Below are positions 39,359 to 48,611 of a DNA stretch of 64,000 nucleotides, piece by piece. Both the position numbers and the translations under genes were made by a program. The notes under the pieces were generated by a model. That model made no database searches. It was not told the DNA's origin and worked only from the letters and a program-made list of their open reading frames with translations. Position 1 is the stretch's first letter. Each line of letters starts with the position of its first letter. Source of the DNA: a bacterium 210820-DFI.6.37 (GTDB lineage Bacteria; Bacillota; Clostridia; Peptostreptococcales; Anaerovoracaceae); NCBI GenBank assembly GCA_020558355.1, contig JAJCKG010000003.1:62001-126000 (forward strand), given 5' to 3'.

Positions 39359-41023
39359 TTACTTCTGAACGTTTTCTTTTGTTTCAACTTTTCTTCCTAT
39401 GAGAGCCAGTACAACGCCTGCCGCCGCCAGGATCAGGCCTCCCCATTTAAGGAACTGCATGATCTGTGGAATAAAATCGCTGAACATATCGTAATCATCA
39501 GGACCCCATTCTCCGTAGTCGATTTCGTACCAGTGCAGCCAAAGCTCCGCAAAGAAGGAGAACAGTCCCGCGATAATCATATACAGACCGATTCGCAGAG
39601 TATCTTTATAGGCCAGTCTTGTCTTTTTATTCAGCGGGTTGTTTTCCGGATCCAGCTTGTACAAGCCTCCGTAAAGCCATTTAAAGATCAAATAAACGAT
39701 TGGTCCTGTGCCGGTAGCGACGATTCCCATAAAGAAGTAGTCCGAACCGTTGATTACCAGGGCAAAGACGGAAATAAGGATTGGGAAGCCCGCAAAGAAT
39801 ACCAGTCCCAGCTTTCCTCCCGGCATTACATACAGTCCCTGCTTTTTCCGCTCTTCCGGCGGGATTTTCTTTCTCAGCTTGATTACAGAGATGGACAGCA
39901 AAATGTACATTGCCAGAATAAATACGACTTCTGTACTTACCAGCGTTGTAAAATCCGACTGGGCCAGGATCAGGGTAACAACGGCCAGAGACAGGATCCC
40001 GATATACGGAACGCCCTTTTTCTTGCTTACCTTGACCATAAATTTCGGACAAAGATTGTCATCCGCCAGTACGAAGAAGCCTCTGGACCCGGAAGCCAGG
40101 TAAGTGTTGAAGATCGCGCACTGAGAAATAATTGCGATTATCAGGAAGATATAGCCCCATGTTTCACCCAGATATGTGGTCAGGATGGTTGAATATCCCA
40201 CTTTATCAGCTGCCATTCCCTCTTCACTCAGAGTCCAGTTCTGCCAGGATCCTTCCGGCAGGCAAGCCAGTCCGCCCAATGTAGGAAGCACATAGGTCAG
40301 CGCTACCAGCGGCATGGCTATAATCAGTCCCTTAGGAATAACCTGCGGGTTCTTTACTTCGCCCGCCATATTTGAAATACATTCGTATCCGCAGTACATC
40401 CATACGCAGATGCAGATTCCGCCGCTGAGGCTGTCCAGTATATTGTAGTCCTCCGGCATCATAGGCTGTACCGGATTTGTATTCCAGTTAAGGAATCCCA
40501 CTACCGCCACCAGCGCAAAAGCCAGAACGATAAGAATGGAAAGGAAGGTGCTTACCTTCTCAACTTCTTTAACTCCCATCAGATTAATAATGGTAAAAAT
40601 AACAATCATTCCAATTTTCAAAGCGTGTATGGCCGGCTCTGACATTTCGATGGTCTGGCTCACATAGCCCGCTACCAGGGACACATACACGCCGTTGGTG
40701 ATGTAGGTGGAAACTGTTGCCCACCAGCCTGCCTGAAAGCCCCAGAACTCGCCGAAAGCTTCTCTTACCCAGACATATACGCCTCCCTCCGATGGAAGGA
40801 CCGCTCCGCACTCAGCCACCATGTTGCTGATGGGATATGCCCAGATAATCGGAAAGATCACCAGCAGCAGCAGAGTCATCCCCGGGCCGGCTTCCGGAAT
40901 CATCTCTTCAATACCGAAAGCGCCCGCGCCTACCAGGCAATACAGCATAAATACGATACCTGTAACTTTTATATCATATTTTTTTAAGCCCGCGACTCCG
41001 TCTGTTCCTATACGTTGCTCCAT
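39359..41023 (-). CDS. APC-family amino acid permease
   Basis: A 554-residue carrier with about 12-14 membrane segments. The APC start VTGIVFMLYCLVGAGAFGIEEM (unwound helix 1), AVLPSEGGVYVWVREAFG in helix 3, and GGICICVWMYCGYECISNMAGEVKNP are family marks. It is longer than most, with a C-terminal extension and two extra helices after ~460. AGGAGG lies before the ATG. Likely substrate or product exchanger for the co-transcribed saccharopine-dehydrogenase-like enzyme. Confidence 0.9.
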   Translation of the reverse strand: MEQRIGTDGVAGLKKYDIKVTGIVFMLYCLVGAGAFGIEEMIPEAGPGMTLLLLVIFPIIWAYPISNMVAECGAVLPSEGGVYVWVREAFGEFWGFQAGWWATVSTYITNGVYVSLVAGYVSQTIEMSEPAIHALKIGMIVIFTIINLMGVKEVEKVSTFLSILIVLAFALVAVVGFLNWNTNPVQPMMPEDYNILDSLSGGICICVWMYCGYECISNMAGEVKNPQVIPKGLIIAMPLVALTYVLPTLGGLACLPEGSWQNWTLSEEGMAADKVGYSTILTTYLGETWGYIFLIIAIISQCAIFNTYLASGSRGFFVLADDNLCPKFMVKVSKKKGVPYIGILSLAVVTLILAQSDFTTLVSTEVVFILAMYILLSISVIKLRKKIPPEERKKQGLYVMPGGKLGLVFFAGFPILISVFALVINGSDYFFMGIVATGTGPIVYLIFKWLYGGLYKLDPENNPLNKKTRLAYKDTLRIGLYMIIAGLFSFFAELWLHWYEIDYGEWGPDDYDMFSDFIPQIMQFLKWGGLILAAAGVVLALIGRKVETKENVQK

Positions 41024-41105
41024 AAATAATTCCTCCTAGACGTTATAAAATAATTTGCCTGTTTCGCCTCCTTTTTTCTTTCCTTTGCCTTGAATATATC
41101 TGAAT

Positions 41106-41133
41106 TTTATATCATTTTCATAAAATTCTGCAA
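41106..41133 (-). promoter_or_regulatory. Promoter of the permease-dehydrogenase operon
   Basis: Minus strand TTGCAG (41133-41128), 16 bp, TATAAA (41111-41106). Confidence 0.65.
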
Positions 41134-41189
41134 TAGCACAATAGTATCATTGCGGAATCACAGCAAAAAAGTTTTGTATTTAAGCGCAA

Positions 41190-41238
41190 ATAAATACAAA
41201 AACAGGAGCCTTCTTCCATTTATAGGAAAGCTCCTGTT
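41190..41238 (-). terminator. Terminator of the membrane LuxR gene
   Basis: Minus strand AACAGGAGC...GCTCCTGTT stem (41238-41201) followed by TTTGTATTTATTT. Confidence 0.85.
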
Positions 41239-41268
41239 CTTACCCGCTCTTTTATTAAAATCCTGACC

Positions 41269-42240
41269 TTACTGGTCTAAGTCGATCTGGTTTACATTTG
41301 AAATCTTAAACAGAATTTCATGACGGCTCTGAGTGCCGGTCTTTCTGTAGATATTGCTGAGGTGCCGCTTTACCGTATTCTCCGCAATGGATAATTCCGC
41401 GGCGATCTGCGGATTGCTGTTTCCCCGGTTCAAAAGCTCCAGCACTTCTTTCTCTCTGCCTGAAAGCTCATATCTTCGGGCAATGATGGTTACCGCGTCC
41501 TCCGGCGCGATCTGCAGGCCGTTCAGCTTGAGCGGATCCTTTTTATAGAAATAGTATATGACAAAGGCGCTAAGGATGGCATAGAACAAGATCAGCGGAT
41601 CCATAGCGTAAATATCGATCAGCCGGTCCTCTCCTTTATACCAGGTGGTGTAATCCCACAGCGCAATCCACAGCATATAGCCGATCAAAAGAAGGATCAG
41701 CAGCAGGTTGACAATGCTTCCTTTTCCTCTGGAATGCTTTTGGATTACAATGACCCCGCACCAGCAGCACAAAGCGATAATCACCGCGACATACGCCACA
41801 TCCAAAATCTGCAGCAGCAGCTTTCCAACCCCTGTTTCCATGGAAAGGGAATAGGAGGTATAACGTCCCAGCCATATGGACAAAAACTGCGACAGCACTT
41901 CATAAACCACAGTCAGCCCAATGAGAAACCGGGGCTTTATGCTCTGTTCCGCTCCGATAAGAACAATCACCAGATACAGCCAGGATGGCACCACCAGATA
42001 AAAAAGGATGTCGGAAAGGGTAATCAGCGCAAAGGTGGCTTTGCCGGAAACCCGCTCGCCCAAAAAATAGTAGGTTACAAAATCCACCACCATATAGACA
42101 AAGATCGCTCCAATAAAAAGCGCCATTGCCCGGTGATAACGGTCCCGCTCCTTCATGTATAAAATAATCGTCAGAGGCAGCGTAACTCCTCCCAGAATAA
42201 TTACCGCGATATAGAGAAAGTTAAAAAATGTATTTTCCAT
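41269..42240 (-). CDS. Membrane-anchored LuxR-type transcriptional regulator
   Basis: Of 323 residues, the first ~235 make seven or so membrane segments, with no kinase or receiver domain. Residues ~255-320 are a GerE/LuxR helix-turn-helix: ELSGREKEVLELLNRGNSNP, QIAAELSIAENTVKRHLSNI, YRKTG. It is thus a one-component regulator that senses something in or outside the membrane and binds DNA from the membrane. This architecture is common in Eggerthella- and Clostridia-type gut anaerobes next to catabolic genes. It lies head-to-tail upstream of the permease operon and is its likely controller. Confidence 0.88.
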   Translation of the reverse strand: MENTFFNFLYIAVIILGGVTLPLTIILYMKERDRYHRAMALFIGAIFVYMVVDFVTYYFLGERVSGKATFALITLSDILFYLVVPSWLYLVIVLIGAEQSIKPRFLIGLTVVYEVLSQFLSIWLGRYTSYSLSMETGVGKLLLQILDVAYVAVIIALCCWCGVIVIQKHSRGKGSIVNLLLILLLIGYMLWIALWDYTTWYKGEDRLIDIYAMDPLILFYAILSAFVIYYFYKKDPLKLNGLQIAPEDAVTIIARRYELSGREKEVLELLNRGNSNPQIAAELSIAENTVKRHLSNIYRKTGTQSRHEILFKISNVNQIDLDQ

Positions 42241-42343
42241 AACCGATATCCGCTACTCCTATTCTTGTCATACTTAACCTACGGCAGCGACAGCCCGAAC
42301 CTCTGCCGCCCTGGCTTTCAGCTTTACTCTCGCGGAGCTCCGA

Positions 42344-44011
42344 TTAAAGCTCGCTTTTCAAGATGCCGCATACCGCGCACCGCTCTGTAATCTCGTCATA
42401 TTCGTCAGTCACAAGGACACTTCTGGTCACATCGGATGTGATCAGATAATACTGATATGGGATGACCGTAGATGGGTCTTCCCCATCGTCATAGGTATAG
42501 GTTGCGCCTTGAATGTAATTAGTAAGTGTAGAAGAGCTACTATGACCACTTATACCTGCAAGCGCATAAGACATCTGGTGCGCATCTAGTTCATTTGTAG
42601 TGTAAAAAATCTCACCACATTGGCACTGATCAAGGCTTGCGTCTACTGTAATGTCGTGGACTGTCTTGTACACCGCGTCGTGATGGATGATCACCTGTTC
42701 CCAGGTGTGATCGATCATTGGGATCTCCTGCTCGGTGCCCGCGTAGGTGGTTCCGCAGTACTTGCAGTAGCGCGCCTTCGTTCCTGTCTCCGCGCAGGTG
42801 GCGGCCTCGGTGATTACGTAGCCATCCGCCATCTCATGGACATGACCGTCACCCTCCTCACAAGTGGCGGCCTCTCTCACGGCTTCCATGGTCACGAGCG
42901 GTTCTTCCGGTAGCTGAGGGGTCTCCGGGTCATCAACCGCCGCGATGCCCCATCGCGCGGTAAGGGTCAGGTCCCTGGCCCCTACTGTGCTGTAGGTAAC
43001 AATTCCCGTGTACTTATCGCCATCCTCGTCATACCAACCGATGAACTCGTAGCCCTCCCGGGTCGGCGTTGGCAAGACCGCGGGCGTGGTTACCGCAAAG
43101 TACTTCCCATATGAAGCGGGCATGACCACATCATCCCCATATTGATAGGTGATGGTGTAGGTATTCGGTGACCAAACCGCCTTCAGGCTCAGGTTGCCCG
43201 TAGTTCCCTTGGTAACCTTTTTGATTCGCTTGGTACCGTACTGCCAGCCCTCGAAGGTGTAACCCGTCCGAGTCGGTGTTGGCAGGGTAAAGGTTGCTGT
43301 CGTGATGTTATATGTTGCCCTCGCCCCGGAAGGCAGCGTCCCGCCGTTGGCGTTGTAGGTGATGGCATAGGTCTTTGCCGTCCACTTGGCATGCAGGGTC
43401 TTCGCGCCTGTGGAGCCTTTCTTGATGGACGTTACCTTGTACTTCGCCTTCAAGCTGCTGTTTGTGTACCAGCCGCCGAAGGTATAGCCCGCGCGGGTTG
43501 GTGTCTTCAGTATGTACTTCTTGGCCTTCACGTAATAGCTCTGCTGACCGGAGGCCTGCTTTCCCCCGTTGAGCTTATAGGTAATCTTGTAGCCGGTGGT
43601 CACGGACTTTTTCGCTGACCACGGGCTGTACTTACCGCCGCGGTACAGGCGCACCTGTACATAGTATTTCTTTCCCGCCGTAGCGGTAATCGTCTTGCTC
43701 AGCTTTCTGGCGGACAACTGCGACGCAGTCACCTTATAGGTTTTTGTCTTCGCGGACTTCATCGTCTTCTTGGTGCTGTAGCGCACCTGCGCCTTAGTCG
43801 GCTTTACCGCGCTGCTCCATGTAGCCTTGACGGTAAAGGCGGAACCGCCCGCCGCCGCGCTGACACTCTTCGGCTTGGCGATCGTGGCCTTTGCGTGCGC
43901 TGTGGTCCCAAGACCCAGGCACACAAAGGCCACGATACATACGGTGAAGATAGTCACGATACGCAAGGCTATCACCGCGCTTATCTTTGATTCTACTTGT
44001 CTGGCGCGCAT
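42344..44011 (-). CDS. Secreted InlB-B-repeat surface protein, possibly acquired
   Basis: A 555-residue export product: signal peptide (cut after TAHA, ~40), a fibronectin-like domain (~45-145), then three to four InlB B/Flg_new repeats marked by GYTFGGWYTNSS, GYTFEGWQYGTK and GYEFIGWYDEDG, each closing with LxAKW/LxAVW/LTARW. The C-terminal half has paired Cys motifs (CKYCGTTY, CQCGEIF, CAVCGIL) that look like metal sites. No LPxTG or membrane tail is seen. Such repeats act in adhesion. By eye the gene uses more G+C and different codons than its neighbours and it splits the two dehydrogenase genes, so transfer is likely. GAGAGGA precedes the ATG. Confidence 0.8.
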   Translation of the reverse strand: MRARQVESKISAVIALRIVTIFTVCIVAFVCLGLGTTAHAKATIAKPKSVSAAAGGSAFTVKATWSSAVKPTKAQVRYSTKKTMKSAKTKTYKVTASQLSARKLSKTITATAGKKYYVQVRLYRGGKYSPWSAKKSVTTGYKITYKLNGGKQASGQQSYYVKAKKYILKTPTRAGYTFGGWYTNSSLKAKYKVTSIKKGSTGAKTLHAKWTAKTYAITYNANGGTLPSGARATYNITTATFTLPTPTRTGYTFEGWQYGTKRIKKVTKGTTGNLSLKAVWSPNTYTITYQYGDDVVMPASYGKYFAVTTPAVLPTPTREGYEFIGWYDEDGDKYTGIVTYSTVGARDLTLTARWGIAAVDDPETPQLPEEPLVTMEAVREAATCEEGDGHVHEMADGYVITEAATCAETGTKARYCKYCGTTYAGTEQEIPMIDHTWEQVIIHHDAVYKTVHDITVDASLDQCQCGEIFYTTNELDAHQMSYALAGISGHSSSSTLTNYIQGATYTYDDGEDPSTVIPYQYYLITSDVTRSVLVTDEYDEITERCAVCGILKSEL

Positions 44012-44202
44012 ATTTGTCTTATCCTCTCTTGTCCTTTCGGAATCGATATATTCCTAATTTATATTATACTCCAATATCATTAATTTGTCCATTTAACAAG
44101 CGCCGCGCTTCACAGAGACCGCGGTTTTCGGACTGACGTTCCGTCCATAACGAGAGGGAAGAGGGAGAGAATCCATAAGAAGCGCAATATGTACCGTGAA
44201 AC

Positions 44203-44247
44203 AAAAAAACGCTGATATCCATTTGTTTGTAAGGATTTCAGCGTTTT
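44203..44247 (-). terminator. Terminator of the second dehydrogenase gene
   Basis: AAAACGCTGATATCC and GGATTTCAGCGTTTT form the stem; the minus strand follows with TTTTTTTG. The rest of 44012-44316 holds only the upstream region of the InlB-B gene. Confidence 0.85.
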
Positions 44248-44316
44248 ATATTTACCTGACTGTCAAAGACGGGACTATAACGGATACCTGATTTTATTAC
44301 AATATCAACGTGAAAA

Positions 44317-45552
44317 TTACAACTCTTTAATCCGGGTTTCCAGTGTAATATCCAGCTCTGCCGCGTATTCAAAATACTGATCGACTTTATCCATCGGCAG
44401 CATATCGGATGTTATGAGCCCTGTCATCCCCTCCAGATCTCCATTGACAAACATCTTGGAGAACAGAAAGCCGCCCTGTCCGGTCAAATACATCTCTCCG
44501 GTCATACCGGCTTTTTCAAAGGCCTCTACCAGCCCCGGCGAGTTAACATGGTTCTCTACCAGAATATCCTTTCCGTCCTTCTTGCCGTAGGCTTCGATAA
44601 CCATACATCCGTCATCCGCCACAACGCCTTCATCGATAATGGCCTTGATCTCATGCTCGAATCTAGGCGGCTTTGGAATGTTCTCTACGATTACGTCAAA
44701 CGGAGCGACTTTCGCGCCTTTAATGTCCTGCTCCTCATGGGACAAAAGACCCGCCCGATGCAAAGGCTTCGCAAAATCCATTCCTACGCCCGCGTATTTG
44801 AAATAAGCGTTCTTGCAGCCTTTAAAATACTTCTCCGCGTTGATGCCGTACTGGACCGGTTCATCGTGGGTATGATTGAGGAAGGTCACCGGATGATCCA
44901 TATAGTCGTATTGTCTCACAATAGGATCCTCAAAGGCCGGGCGGAGAATCAGTTCTCCATTTTCATAGGTATAGGCAGGCTCCGACATATCTTCCAGTGC
45001 TGTTTCCGGCGACCACCAGAAAGGCTGGAACCGCTTAGCCTCTACGCCCTCCCATACGAAATTATAAATCGTATCACAGGTATCCAGATACTTCATAGTA
45101 TCTCTTGTAGCGCAGCAAATCAGCCCCGGCGCAGAACCTGTCCCGATAATTGCCAGTTTTCCAATTTCCTTAAATTTAGGGCTGTAAACCTTGAGCTGAT
45201 GCTTCATGCCCCGGATCCACCCCAGAATCACATCTTCATCAAACGCCGTTGTTGATGAAAAATCCTGATAGTTCGCTTTCACCTCTAAGGCCGCGTCAAG
45301 GACATTCTTTCCAAATTCCAGCGGCAGCGCGTTTACAATCAGATCCACGCCCTGAGCGCACTGAATGACGCTGTTCAGATCATGCGCGTCGCACTGGACG
45401 CCCTTTGCCTTTTTTAACGTTCCTACCAATTCGTCTACCGCGGCTTTATTATAATCCGCGCAGATAATTTCTCCAACAGCTGGTTCCTGATCCAACCGCT
45501 TTGCTGTTGTGGTTCCCTGCGCGCCGGTTCCTAATACTAATACTTTTTTCAT
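44317..45552 (-). CDS. Saccharopine dehydrogenase-like NAD(P) oxidoreductase, copy 2
   Basis: A 411-residue paralogue of the 38109 enzyme, with VLVLGTGAQGTTTAKRLDQE at the nucleotide site and the same GTGSAPG, FWWSPETALEDMS and GEMYLTGQGG blocks; by eye more than half the residues agree. I start at ATG 45552 because AAAGGA stands nine bases upstream; the longer frame lacks this. The two copies may act on different amines, or form a heteromer. A large AraC-type regulator is encoded just upstream on the same strand. Confidence 0.85.
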   Translation of the reverse strand: MKKVLVLGTGAQGTTTAKRLDQEPAVGEIICADYNKAAVDELVGTLKKAKGVQCDAHDLNSVIQCAQGVDLIVNALPLEFGKNVLDAALEVKANYQDFSSTTAFDEDVILGWIRGMKHQLKVYSPKFKEIGKLAIIGTGSAPGLICCATRDTMKYLDTCDTIYNFVWEGVEAKRFQPFWWSPETALEDMSEPAYTYENGELILRPAFEDPIVRQYDYMDHPVTFLNHTHDEPVQYGINAEKYFKGCKNAYFKYAGVGMDFAKPLHRAGLLSHEEQDIKGAKVAPFDVIVENIPKPPRFEHEIKAIIDEGVVADDGCMVIEAYGKKDGKDILVENHVNSPGLVEAFEKAGMTGEMYLTGQGGFLFSKMFVNGDLEGMTGLITSDMLPMDKVDQYFEYAAELDITLETRIKEL

Positions 45553-45826
45553 GATATCCATTCCTTTCGCGCGGCTCAAAGCACATTCCAGTTTGAAGCA
45601 CTGCCGCTTTCAAGCGGCTTTTTTAAAAACAGATTGCTTTTGACCAGCCTTTTTTCTTTGTGCTTTTATGATAAATGGATTTTTCCGGCGCTTCAATTGC
45701 TTCAGGTTCACTATTTTTTAAAAAAATTCAGAAAATAAAGCCTTGATGATTTTTCGATTTTTCAACGAAAAATCGTCTATGAAACAGGAGATCAAGCTGT
45801 AAAGCCGGGACATATGAAATCGTCCG

Positions 45827-47233
45827 TCACGCAAATCGCAGAGCCAGCTTGATCTTCTTTGTGTCGATATCCCGCTCCAGCTGTTTTACTAGTTCCCGGG
45901 CGTCTTTGTCGTTTTCCGGTTCACCGATAAAAATGGAAAACCTGCATCGGTTCAGAATCTCCCGTCCGCCTCTTCGGCGCGCCTGCTCCATAAAGGCTTT
46001 TACAACGGTCTCCCACTCCTGTCCGCTTCGCTCTTCATAGCGGATTTCAATACAGAGCAGGTAGCCCATCTCCCGCGCCAGCTGAAATACCGTTTCGATA
46101 AAGTCTTCATCGAAACACACGGCTCCATCTCGCAGACGCGCCACATTCCGATCCAGCAGCGGCAAATGAAGCTCTTTAAGTCCCGCCTCCTGATGGCTGC
46201 TCCGAATCATTTCCTTTTTGATTCTGCTTCCTGTAAATTTCCGCATTTGGATGTCGTATTTTTTGCGCCAGTTCTGTTCCAATTGCGCGGAATGGATCAA
46301 ATAAGACTTTTCTTCATCCATAAAGGTTTCCAGCAGGTCGCTGCCAAAACGGGACAGAAGCCAGGCCCCATCGTATTCGTCAAACTGTTCTTCTCTCGCC
46401 TCATATCCGGAGTATGCCGCCTTATGCTCAGACGGCGTCACGCCATACCACTTTCGAAAGCTTTTATATATGTACTTTGGGTCGGAAAAGCCGCAGTCAA
46501 GGGCAATACTGCTGATGCTCTTTCCTGTGGTCAGCAGCAGCTTTTCCGCCATTTCACTGCGCCGGGAATTGAGGTATTCGGTAAAATTCATGCTGGTCAT
46601 CTTTTTCCAGAACTGAGACATATAATTCTTTCCGATAAATACCTTCTCCGCCAGTTCTTCCAGACTGATCCTGCCGCTGTAGCCGGTCTCGATCTCCTTC
46701 ATGATCTGGTGATACCTGCGCAGCTGTTCTTCCGGTATGCTGCGTCCATTATAATAGTGGACCATATCAAATTTGCAGACCAAAAGATCCAGGATTTTTT
46801 TCATATTTTGATTGATTTTTTCTGTGTCCGGCGCTTCTCCAGCGGCCTCCACAATCACATTCAGCAGCAGCTGTCTCAGCTCCGGAATCGCCTTCTCCTG
46901 CATGGCGTTGGTGTTGAAGCTTTCGCAGATGAAATTCAAGTAAAGAATATACGGATGTATTTCTTCAAACGCGGTCAGGTCAATAAAAAGTGACAGCAGC
47001 AAATTTTCCTCTTCACTGTGGATAAAATGGATATCGCCTTCATTGAGCACCACAAAGTCCCCCTCTTCCATATCAAAGCGGTCGTAGCTGGCCAGCACCC
47101 GCGCCTTTCCCTTTAGCACAAACAGCACTTCCAGGCATTTGCTGTGCCAGTGCGGACGATAATTCCGGATATGATAGACCCGCATAGCTGCAGGGGTACC
47201 GGGGATAAATGTAATTTCTTCTTTTTGCGGCAT
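45827..47233 (-). CDS. AraC-family regulator with cupin sensor and extra C-terminal domain
   Basis: A 468-residue protein from ATG 47233 (GAGGA upstream; the longer frame to 47293 is not needed). Residues 1-~100 are a cupin (HWHSKCLEVLFVLKGKARVL, EEGDFVVLNEGDIHFI). The AraC double helix-turn-helix lies in the middle (~185-280: ISLEELAEKVFIGKNYMSQF, SISSIALDCGFSDPKYIYKS, FRKWYGVTPSEH). About 175 further residues follow; AraC proteins normally end with the HTH, so this tail is unusual and may be a second sensor. Its closest operon neighbour is the copy-2 dehydrogenase. Confidence 0.85.
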   Translation of the reverse strand: MPQKEEITFIPGTPAAMRVYHIRNYRPHWHSKCLEVLFVLKGKARVLASYDRFDMEEGDFVVLNEGDIHFIHSEEENLLLSLFIDLTAFEEIHPYILYLNFICESFNTNAMQEKAIPELRQLLLNVIVEAAGEAPDTEKINQNMKKILDLLVCKFDMVHYYNGRSIPEEQLRRYHQIMKEIETGYSGRISLEELAEKVFIGKNYMSQFWKKMTSMNFTEYLNSRRSEMAEKLLLTTGKSISSIALDCGFSDPKYIYKSFRKWYGVTPSEHKAAYSGYEAREEQFDEYDGAWLLSRFGSDLLETFMDEEKSYLIHSAQLEQNWRKKYDIQMRKFTGSRIKKEMIRSSHQEAGLKELHLPLLDRNVARLRDGAVCFDEDFIETVFQLAREMGYLLCIEIRYEERSGQEWETVVKAFMEQARRRGGREILNRCRFSIFIGEPENDKDARELVKQLERDIDTKKIKLALRFA

Positions 47234-47339
47234 GATCAGTTCCTCGTTTTCTTTTTCTGCGTTTATTGTACCATATTCTCGGTTCAATAACAAAAAGCGG
47301 ACACCGCGGCCCGCTCTTTGTTTTTACTTATGGATTCTT

Positions 47340-47441
47340 CTAGTTATAGCAGTTGCAGAAGATGATCACTAACAGTAAGAAGAAGAATAATAAGCTGGTA
47401 TCGATACCTTCTCCGTTGAGAAGTCCACAGTTGTTACCCAT
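47340..47441 (-). CDS. YjcZ-like 33-residue sporulation-type mini-protein
   Basis: Too short for standard gene calling. The product starts MGNNCGLLNGEGIDTSLLFF, then has a run of hydrophobic residues and ends FCNCYN. The Cys/Asn/Gly head, single hydrophobic helix and Cys-rich end recall YjcZ/spore-coat mini-proteins of Firmicutes. AGTAGGTG is upstream of the ATG at 47441. It is free-standing between the AraC and DUF5688-like genes. Confidence 0.55.
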   Translation of the reverse strand: MGNNCGLLNGEGIDTSLLFFFLLLVIIFCNCYN

Positions 47442-47531
47442 TGATTTTCACCTACTTTTCAATTTTTTTAAGTTCTGTATAGATTATGGTCCGGGACAGA
47501 AAATGGTTACTGTCCCGAAAAAAAATCTGTT

Positions 47532-48419
47532 CTATCCCGCGAGATCTTCTCCCCGGAGGGAAGCGGCTACGCTAAGGATATTTGTCTTTTGATCATAATG
47601 ATAGATACTGTCCGACAGAACTTCGCTCTCCGGACCAAAGGAACGGTTGCCCTCCTCCAGCATATAGAGCAGCTCCCTGGCAGTAAGAATCCCTTCCGGC
47701 ACCGCGATCATTTCATGGACAGAGCTTGGAAGCAGGAAAAAGCTTCCTCCCGCGGCAGACGTCAGCGCCTTTCCGGTCTGCCGGTATAGCAGAGCGGTGG
47801 CTCCATGAATCTTGATTTCATTGGTCATAACACAGAAGGCGTCTGACATTTCCATCAGCTTTAGCGGAAACATCCGCTCTGTATTTTCTCTGGCCAGCCG
47901 GTCCAGCTCTTCTTCGTCCAGCTCCATCTGCTCCATAAGCCTGTTTGTTATCAGAATCGTTGACAGCCCGCAGTCCTCCTGCCGCAGGATGATCCGGTAA
48001 ATTACAGAAAGGTCCAGAAAAGCTTTGTGAGGAACGCTGGCCAGAAGCTGTCTGTTGCGTTCCGTATTGATCAGGTTCATAACAACAGCGTCTTTTTTGT
48101 TTCGCAAAGCCAGATCCAGCTCTTCTTTGGGGTAGCTTCCTGTATATTGAAGGATCATAGCAGAGCTCAGCCGCAGCACCTGATCCAGGTCTTCACAATC
48201 CTGAAATTCCTCATATAGATCATCCAGATAAAGATTGGGCATCGTTTCGACACCGTCCTTCTCCGAAGACGCGGACCCCGGCATGACCAGCAGCGTGTCC
48301 TTTTCCTGATTGACCTTTCGAACGGTGCAGATCCGGGCTTCATAGCCGTGAAATAACGGAGGCAGATAATCCTTGATCCTTTCTGCCATAACTTGTTTGA
48401 AAACTTCATAATCCATCAT
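47532..48419 (-). CDS. DUF5688-like cytosolic protein
   Basis: A 295-residue protein starting MMDYEVFKQVMAERIKDYLP. I recall this pattern from DUF5688 proteins, widespread in gut Clostridia and often present in several copies, with unknown function. The sequence is acidic and helical; the end (SFFLLPSSVHEMIAVPEG) is conserved in the group. AGGGG precedes two adjacent ATG codons (48419, 48416). The longer frame to 48482 covers the promoter and is wrong. Its promoter is bracketed by an inverted repeat. Confidence 0.75.
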   Translation of the reverse strand: MMDYEVFKQVMAERIKDYLPPLFHGYEARICTVRKVNQEKDTLLVMPGSASSEKDGVETMPNLYLDDLYEEFQDCEDLDQVLRLSSAMILQYTGSYPKEELDLALRNKKDAVVMNLINTERNRQLLASVPHKAFLDLSVIYRIILRQEDCGLSTILITNRLMEQMELDEEELDRLARENTERMFPLKLMEMSDAFCVMTNEIKIHGATALLYRQTGKALTSAAGGSFFLLPSSVHEMIAVPEGILTARELLYMLEEGNRSFGPESEVLSDSIYHYDQKTNILSVAASLRGEDLAG

Positions 48420-48441
48420 CTTTTTCCCCTTTTGTTTGTTT

Positions 48442-48510
48442 GGAAATAATTTACACAACAAATATAACACGGTTTCCGGCACTTGTCAACCATTTATTGT
48501 AAATAATTCC
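48442..48510 (-). promoter_or_regulatory. Promoter with flanking inverted repeat (probable operator)
   Basis: Minus strand TTGACA (48489-48484), 17 bp, TATATT (48466-48461), close to consensus. Arms GGAATTATTTACAATAAAT (48510-48492) and TGTTGTGTAAATTATTTCC (48460-48442) flank it as a near-perfect inverted repeat about 32 bp apart. A dimeric repressor binding both arms could loop or mask the promoter. Confidence 0.7.
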
Positions 48511-48611
48511 ATATATTCCAACTCAGGCGCAAAGTTGATGCTTTTTTCAAACCTTTTGCGAAAAAATATACTCTGCCAGAGCGCTTCCGACGGCTTAAAA
48601 AAATGCTTCTT

